Below, one piece after another: positions 31,681 to 38,140 of a stretch of DNA of 38,140 bases; positions within the stretch are counted from its first letter, which is position 1; every line of letters begins with the position of its first letter. Both the position numbers and the translations under genes were made by a program. The notes beneath the pieces are model-generated. The model was not told where the DNA came from. It did not search any database and worked only from the letters and a program-made list of their open reading frames with translations. Source of the DNA: Xanthoparmelia taractica (Eukaryota; Ascomycota; Lecanoromycetes; Lecanorales; Parmeliaceae); contig JANQBS010000337.1 of NCBI GenBank assembly GCA_033085395.1, forward strand, positions 1 through 38,140, read 5' to 3'.

Positions 31681-31845
31681 TCGAGATTAATATTTCGAGT
31701 CTTTATTATGTAGACTTTTACGTAATAAGATATATAATTTATAATCGCTCTTAATTTATTAATTATTAAATTCTAGAAATTACTTATTCTATTAAAGAAT
31801 ATAGCGATACTCTACTCGTCGCGAATATTAATATTATTTATTATA

Positions 31846-32118
31846 CGGGTCGGAAAGGTGTGGTATATTTAATGGTATGGGATTAGTTTTTCGAATATCA
31901 TATCGAAAGGTATAAGATATCCCATACTCTCATTGGGTTTTTAATAAATATATTACGTAATATTTTTTTATATTCTAAAAATACGTAAAAAGCTTAAGCG
32001 AACGCTTATATAATTATAAAATTCTATAAATAGATTAAAAAGATATAGATTTTTAAAAAAAAGTTAAAAAAAAGTTGAAAACGACTATGTTCAAAATATA
32101 TCATATCTATCCGACCCG
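31846..32118 (+). mobile_element. Complete MITE, family M1
   Basis: The element is 273 bp, flanked by TA at 31844-31845 and 32119-32120. The left TIR is CGGGTCGGAAAGGTGTGGTA. The right end, TATCTATCCGACCCG, is a mutated form. Internal arms GGTATGGGAT and ATCCCATAC, with a TTCGAATATCATATCGAA core, form nested palindromes. It has no coding capacity. Confidence 0.87.
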
Positions 32119-33290
32119 TAATTTATTAATTAAGAATAAAATTCAATATCTATATAAACTTTCTTTAGATCGTATTATCTTAGAAAATAAATAAGTTTAT
32201 AAGCTTAAACGAGAATTAGTTAATAAGATTATTCGATATAAAGCTCGATAAATAATTTAAGATTTTATATAGCATAAAAACGTCGACTTCGAGAAAACTT
32301 TCGTCTTCCTAATTAAGTTTATAAGTTATAAAGCTATCTTTACGCTAGTAACGATCTTCGATCTAAAGCTTAATTAAATAAACGTTAAAATTATCTTCTT
32401 ATATAGAAATATAGATAAAGTAATCTATATTCGTTAATCTTAAGAATATAATAATAAGATTAATCGAATTTATTATTTTAATAAAGCGCTTTACGAATTA
32501 AAATATTTATCTCAAGTCTAATATAATATTATTATTATCTTTCTTAAGAAGCTTAAATATCGATCTCTTTCGAAAAACTTTAATATCTTTATTTATAAAA
32601 ATAAAAAGATTATTATTATTATTTGCGTTAATAATCTCTTTATCGCTAAATTTAATCGCGTCGCTATTATTAAGCTAAAAAAATATTTAATAATAGTTTT
32701 TAAATAATAAATTTAGATTTTATTATATATTATCTAAATATAAAGATAGCGCGAGATCGATAAAATTAAATTATAATTCTTAATTAAAAAGAATATCTTA
32801 AAAAGATTCTTCGAGATTATAATATATAAAGCGATTGAGTTAAAGTTATTAATGTTTTAATGAAAATCTCATATCTTAAGATCGCTAAGAGAGATTTCAA
32901 AGCTATTAATAACTCTTATACTTAATATTAATAAGTCGTTAAATTTTAATATACGCTATACTTAATACGAGATCTAATATTATCTACTTTATTTTAATAA
33001 TCTCTTATTATATCTTTAATTTAAATAACTCTTATTAAAAAGTAATTAAATAAATTCTTAAATATTTATATAATACGTTATATCTTAAGCTTATCTATAA
33101 AGAAAAACTCGTCTTATTACGCGATTATATTAATATAAATTAGACTAGTAATTACGATATTAGACGCTCTACTTTCGAATATAGATTTAATCTCGATAGC
33201 GTTATTATTAATTAATCGTCTAAATAATAATTAATAATAGCGCTATCTATTTATAAAATAAAATATATTAATTAAATCTAAATTATTAAA
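32119..33290 (+). pseudogene. Ty1/copia reverse transcriptase remnant, heavily RIP-mutated
   Basis: A frame with multiple stops shows the copia RT order: V-D-F-(E/D)-K/E-T-F near 32,285, I-K-F-x-S-Y-K-A-I, L-K-L-N-x-I-N-V-K, F-L-Y-x-N-I-D and N-K-A-L-Y-x-L-K (about 32,490). The catalytic block follows, where the expected DD pair reads as Asn-Asn (about 32,630), one G-to-A step each. A DNA-binding 'HIL..' region and the start of RNase H come after. The MITE at 31846-32118 sits immediately upstream, so it interrupts or abuts this element. Confidence 0.8.
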
Positions 33291-35135
33291 GAGATTATAT
33301 AACTCGAAAGACTATTTAATAGTCTTAATATAATTATTCTTAAAATCGTAACGAACGTTCTTAATAATAATAACGTTATCTAAAACAAGCGTATTCTTAT
33401 CGTCTAGACTTAGTTTAAGTCTAATAACTTTATATTTACTTTAATAATAATTATTTTTTATAATAATTAAAATATAATAATCTTAATTAAGAACTCTTAA
33501 TTTTATAATCGCATTAAATATATTAATATTTAGTATTATTTCGTGCGCGAAAAAGTCGTGAATAATAATATCGTCTTAGAATATATTCTTATTGAAAAAT
33601 AAATCGCTAACAAACTTATTAAATCTCTACTTAAAGTTAAATTTAATCTATTTTATTAAGCTTTCGATCTCGAATAAGTACATATATATAGCGCGTATAT
33701 CGAATCTTGAAAATTCTTAATTAAATAGCGCTATTATTAAGTTTAATATTTAAAGATAACTCTAAAATATTATATTAAAAAAAATCACGTTCGAGTATAT
33801 CTCTAATTCTCTTTTTAATTAATAATATCTTAATAATTTCTAAATTAAATTTATCTTAAGACTTAGTATTTCAAATAGAGATATTTCTCGACGAGAGTCT
33901 TAAAGACTAAGTTAGAATATCTTAGCTTCGGGAACGTATCTTAAAAATATATTAAAGTCTTTATATTAAGATTCTAGATTTTCGCTTATTACTCTTACTC
34001 GTTAAGATATCGAGTTAAGTTTCTATTAATTAACTCTATATTATTTCTTAAAGCGATCTATATTAAAACGAGATAAAAATCGAAGCATTATAAGATTTAA
34101 GATAATTTAAAATATTTTCTATTAAGAGAGTATAACTATTAAATAATTTAATCGTATAATATCGAGTATATATATTTTAGATACGCTAATATAATATTTA
34201 ATACTTTTTATTTAAATCGCGAAAATTCTCTCGAAAAATTTAATTAGATTAAGATAATTTTAAAATATTAAAAAATATCTTTTTAAATAAAGACTCTAAT
34301 ACTCTCGAATTTTTAAGATTATAATAAGAATATATCTTATTCTCGTCTAAATTAATTAATCTTAAGAAAATATTAAAGATTTTAAAAGATTATAATTTAA
34401 AAGATAATCTATAATCTTAAATAAGTTTATAAGTTCTCGTATTTAAATATATTTAAATTTTCGTATTTAAGATTCTTAGATAACACTTTCTTTATTAATT
34501 ACTTAAATTATAGTTAAGAGTAAAATCTTATATATATAATTAAGTTTAGAATAAAAATTAATTAACTATAAAATAAAGATAATCTAATTTCTATTATTAT
34601 TAAAGATTTTAATCGTCTACTTAGATAATAATCGCGAGTATAATTAATAAATATTTCGTTTAGTTATAGTAATATTAAAACTCGTAATCGAGTTTATAAT
34701 TACTATTATTATAATAGACGTTAAAAATTAAGATATTTTAATAGCGATAGCACATCGCGTTAAGGCTTAATTATACGTTATATTTCTTTTAACGATCTCG
34801 TATAAGAAGTCTTTTAAAGTAAATAAGATTCGCTCGAAATCTTAAATTAGATTACGTCTAAATACTCTTATTATATTATTCTTAGAAGAACTTCTTAAAT
34901 AAAGACGAATAATTTAATTATTATCGAGTTAACTATTATCGAGTTAATATTATCGAGTTAATATTATCGAGTTAATATTATCGAGTTAATTATTTATTAG
35001 AGCATTATACTTCTTACATAGACTATAAGAGTATTCTAAACTCTTAATCACTATAGCGCTAATAATTATTAAAAATTTAGTCGCAATATTCTCTCACTTA
35101 GTAAGAGCTAGTTTAAATTCTTAAGGTTATAATTA
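33291..35135. other. RIP-degraded DNA, unassigned, with a 14-bp minisatellite
   Basis: No domain was recognised. It presumably belongs to further retroelement remnants. The only distinct structure is the tandem array at 34920-34991. Confidence 0.45.
34920..34991. repeat. 14-bp minisatellite, five copies
   Basis: ATTATCGAGTTAAT repeats head to tail five times; the first unit is one base longer (ATTATCGAGTTAACT). It lies inside RIP-degraded DNA and carries the same CpG-containing, CpA-free texture. Confidence 0.88.
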
Positions 35136-35407
35136 CGGGTCGGAAAGGTGTGATATATTTAATGGTATGGGATTAGTTTTTCGAATATCATATCGAAAGA
35201 TATAGAATATCCTATACTCCCATTGGGTTTTTAATAAATATATTACGTAATATTTTTTTATATTCTAAAAATAAGTAAAAAGCTTAAGCGAACGCTTATA
35301 TAATTATAAAATTCTATAAATAGATTAAAAAGATATAATTTTTTAAAAAAAGTTGAAAAAAAGTTGAAAACGACTATGTTCAACAGATATCACACCTTTC
35401 CGACCCG
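35136..35407 (+). mobile_element. Complete MITE, family M1, near-perfect TIRs
   Basis: The element is 272 bp and flanked by TA on both sides (35134-35135 and 35408-35409). The ends CGGGTCGGAAAGGTGTGATAT and ATATCACACCTTTCCGACCCG are perfect inverted repeats over 21 bp. It is in the same orientation as the copy at 31846 and differs from it at scattered positions. This is the best copy for defining the family. Confidence 0.9.
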
Positions 35408-35409
35408 TA

Positions 35410-38046
35410 ATCGTAACTATTCTACGCTTATCTTTATCGTAGCTACTCGGCGCTCTTATTATCGCTACTTAATATTCGACTACAGAGAAATACTTTTTGC
35501 TACATAGCGCTATTCGAGTAAGAGTATTGAAATAATTAAGTTCGTTTTCACTCTACCTACTCGAATCTCGTCTAGTATAGTCTTGACATTATTATATCTA
35601 GTCTTATAGATCTATGTAGTAAGATAATTAAGTGTTCTACTATCCATTCTTTTAATAAATCTAAAGATTAATCTACTTATAAATAGCGATGCTATTAAAT
35701 TATAAAAGATATCGATTAATTACGATTCGAAGATCGTTTAAATTAAATCGTATTAGAGTCTTATCGCTTTAATCGAGATATAAGCTCGTCTATAAGCTTA
35801 TATTAAGCGAATAATAAAGATAAATTTAATCGTTATAATATTAACTCGTTTTACAATTAAGATATTTATAGTATATAATAATAGTATTTCTAGTAATAGA
35901 AATTTTCTCTTCGAGCTTGAATACTCTTAGAATCTTAAATTAAAAGAAGAAGTGCTAATCTATCTAATTAAATTCTCTATAATATTTATTTAAGTCTTTA
36001 ACGTATATAACGTATTAATATTATTATTTCGTAAGATATATCTTAATTTAATCGTCAAGTATAAATAGAAAGATACTTATATAATAGTATTAATATATAT
36101 TTTACTTATCGCTAATAATACTAGTTCTTAAAAAAAAACTCTACGAAAGAATATTATATTTATTATAATAGCTTATACGACTATAATAAAGTTTTCGATA
36201 GATTACTATAAAGTAACTTCTTTTAAAGTTAATTTATTAGTTATTTTCTTTAATTTATCTTCTATCTCTTCGATAATTATAGATTTAATATTAAAATATA
36301 TTATATAATAACGATATAATCTACGATATATCTTAGATTACTACTATTATAGTAATTATAATTAATAATTTCTCTAAGATCTAAATAGATTAGAGTATTA
36401 TAATCGATATTTCGAAAGAAGAATAAATATTAATATTTTTAAAATCTTTCGTAGATCTTAAATCTATTAGAATTTATCTTATTAATTAAAAAAATAAAAG
36501 AGTTATTAATAAAACGTTCGATAAGCTATATTAATAAAATAAGATAATCTAATCTACTTAATCTATCTTATTTAATTATCTCTATTTTATATATAACGTG
36601 AAATTAACGAAGTAAAGAAGAGTTAAGTAATTATTAATATTCGAGCTCTAAATTAAATAATTAAGAATAATAGCTATTTACTTTCGTTATAGTCGGAAAT
36701 TATTACTATAATAGCTAACTACTTATATATCTTAATCTATAATATAGTCGAATAATTTTATTAATTTATAATTCGATCGGCGAATAGGTCGAAGCTTATT
36801 ATAATATCTTATCGTAATTATATTTATAAGATATAAAGCATCGCTCTTATACGTGTAACGTTAAATAAATTATATGTTTCGTCTATTTAGATACTTTACT
36901 AAGATATATATAAATAATATAATTATCTTTTTAAGGATCTTAAAAGAGTATCTCTCGCACTTACGATAGCTCTTCACGCTATATCGTTAGAAGCGTGTGA
37001 GTCTTAGTCTTAAGAAATCGTTTTTAGATTACTCGTTAATTATTCTATTAAGATAAAGAATTAATTCGCTTAAGAAATCTATTTTTAAAGAGAAGCTAAT
37101 AATTATTAATACGCTTATTTTTCTAATATCTTATAAGAGCTAAAAATCTTCTTAGACTTAACTAACTACGATTATTTATTTCTCGATATACTTTAACGAA
37201 CGCACGTTCTATAATAGCGTAAAATAAAGCTTATTAACTCTTTACTAAAGAATATTAAAAGATATTCTCGTAAGTAGTAATCTTATAAATTAATTTATAT
37301 ATCAACGAAGTAAGAACTTAAGACTTTTAATAACGTTAAGAGTATTTTCGCTAATTTAATCTTTTTAATATATTTTAATACGAAAAAATAATTATTAATT
37401 AATTTAGATATCTTTAAGATATACGACTTTACGATAATAATTTATTATATAAAAGAAAAGCTTATTAAAGTTTTTTTTAAAATATTGATTAATTTATAAA
37501 TTTTTTTAGTAAAATATTAAATTAAGTAAAAAAAAATTATTAATCGATTAAGCTAAAGATAATTAATCTCGTTTAAATCGTGAAAAAGATTTAATATATA
37601 ATCGATTTTATTAGAAAATCTTTTATAATTATTTATATTAATTACTTAGCTACGATATTAATCTCTAAATAAATTAATATAATATTATTATAATTAATAA
37701 GCTTAACTTACGCTTAATTTATACTTTATAATATTTATCGTAATTTAATCTTATAATTAAGTATAAGATTAAGAAGTTTAATATTATATTAGACGCGCTC
37801 TTACGATTATTAATCGCTTTACTTATTAAAGTAATTATATTAGCTATCGAAGTATTAAATATACTAAATATACTACTTATCGAAGACTTTAGTTATTATA
37901 TTATCTTAATAAAGATATTATAGAATTTTAAGATACGTTTACTTAAAGTTTACGAAGCTAATAATTAATAAAAGTATACTCGCGCTTATTAAAAAGTCTT
38001 TTATAAATAATAAAGTATCTTTATAAAATAAGAATAATCGAGTATA
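35410..38046. other. RIP-degraded DNA, probably retroelement, unassigned
   Basis: The first 230 bp (35,410-35,640) are less mutated and resemble a leader or LTR by texture. The rest is heavily mutated with no surviving frame. I could not follow any RT, integrase or gag motif with confidence. Confidence 0.4.
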
Positions 38047-38140
38047 CGGGTCGAAAAGATGTAATATCTGTTGAACATAGTCGTTTTTAACTTTTTTTCA
38101 ACTTTTTTTAAAAAATTATATCTTTTTAATCTATTTATAG
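38047..38140 (-). mobile_element. Truncated MITE copy (family M1), cut by window end
   Basis: TA at 38045-38046 is followed by CGGGTCGAAAAGATGTAATAT, a G-to-A mutated M1 end. The subterminal ATCTGTTGAACATAGTCG block shared with the copy at 5916 comes next. It has the same orientation as the copies at 1 and 5916. Confidence 0.82.

Noticed and set aside
34920..34991. CRISPR-like array
   Set aside because: The units are contiguous 14-mers without spacers, in a eukaryotic, RIP-mutated context. It is a minisatellite.

Overview
The window looks like chromosomal DNA from a filamentous ascomycete (Pezizomycotina). It has intron-rich genes with short introns (47-152 bp), GT..AG borders and CTGAC/CTAAC-like branch sites. 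Its base composition is strongly two-sided. A gene island of ordinary composition (about 8,820-24,780) sits between two very AT-rich blocks (1-8,820 and 24,780-38,140). In those blocks CpA and TpG are rare by eye, CpG is kept, and recognisable retrotransposon frames are full of TAA/TAG where CAA/CAG would be expected. That is the signature of repeat-induced point mutation (RIP). The species cannot be named from the sequence alone.

Gene island. Five protein genes were rebuilt with splice junctions: (1) a leucine-rich-repeat-like conserved fungal protein (+, 9279-10812); (2) a LACTB2-like metallo-beta-lactamase-fold hydrolase (+, 10962-11987); (3) an oxysterol-binding-protein-related lipid-transfer protein (-, 12351-14101); (4) a CP2/Grainyhead-type transcription factor (+, 17053-19711); (5) a zincin metalloprotease with a C-terminal jacalin-like domain (-, 21592-24220). 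Genes 1 and 2 are tandem, 2 and 3 convergent, 3 and 4 divergent across a 2.95 kb gene-free stretch, and 4 and 5 convergent across 1.9 kb. They look like conserved housekeeping or regulatory genes. Nothing suggests one shared pathway, a secondary-metabolite cluster or a defence system.

Left AT-rich block. It holds two direct copies of a roughly 1.45 kb retroelement segment, reading as gag on the minus strand and RIP-damaged to different degrees. It also holds a 19-bp minisatellite, a short element with 149-bp terminal direct repeats, a minus-strand gag-LTR remnant, a MITE with TA flanks, and a Ty1/copia RT-RNase H remnant ending in a nearly undamaged LTR about 250 bp from gene 1.

Right AT-rich block. 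It holds an isolated LTR-like patch, gag remnants of the same family ending in the same 140-150 bp LTR, a hAT-like non-autonomous element with an 8-bp target duplication, a little-mutated relict patch with short tandem repeats, further MITE copies, another copia RT remnant and a 14-bp minisatellite. Truncated MITE copies lie at both window ends.

No tRNA, rRNA, CRISPR array or clearly novel multi-gene system was found. The most informative content is the nested repeat architecture and the graded RIP.
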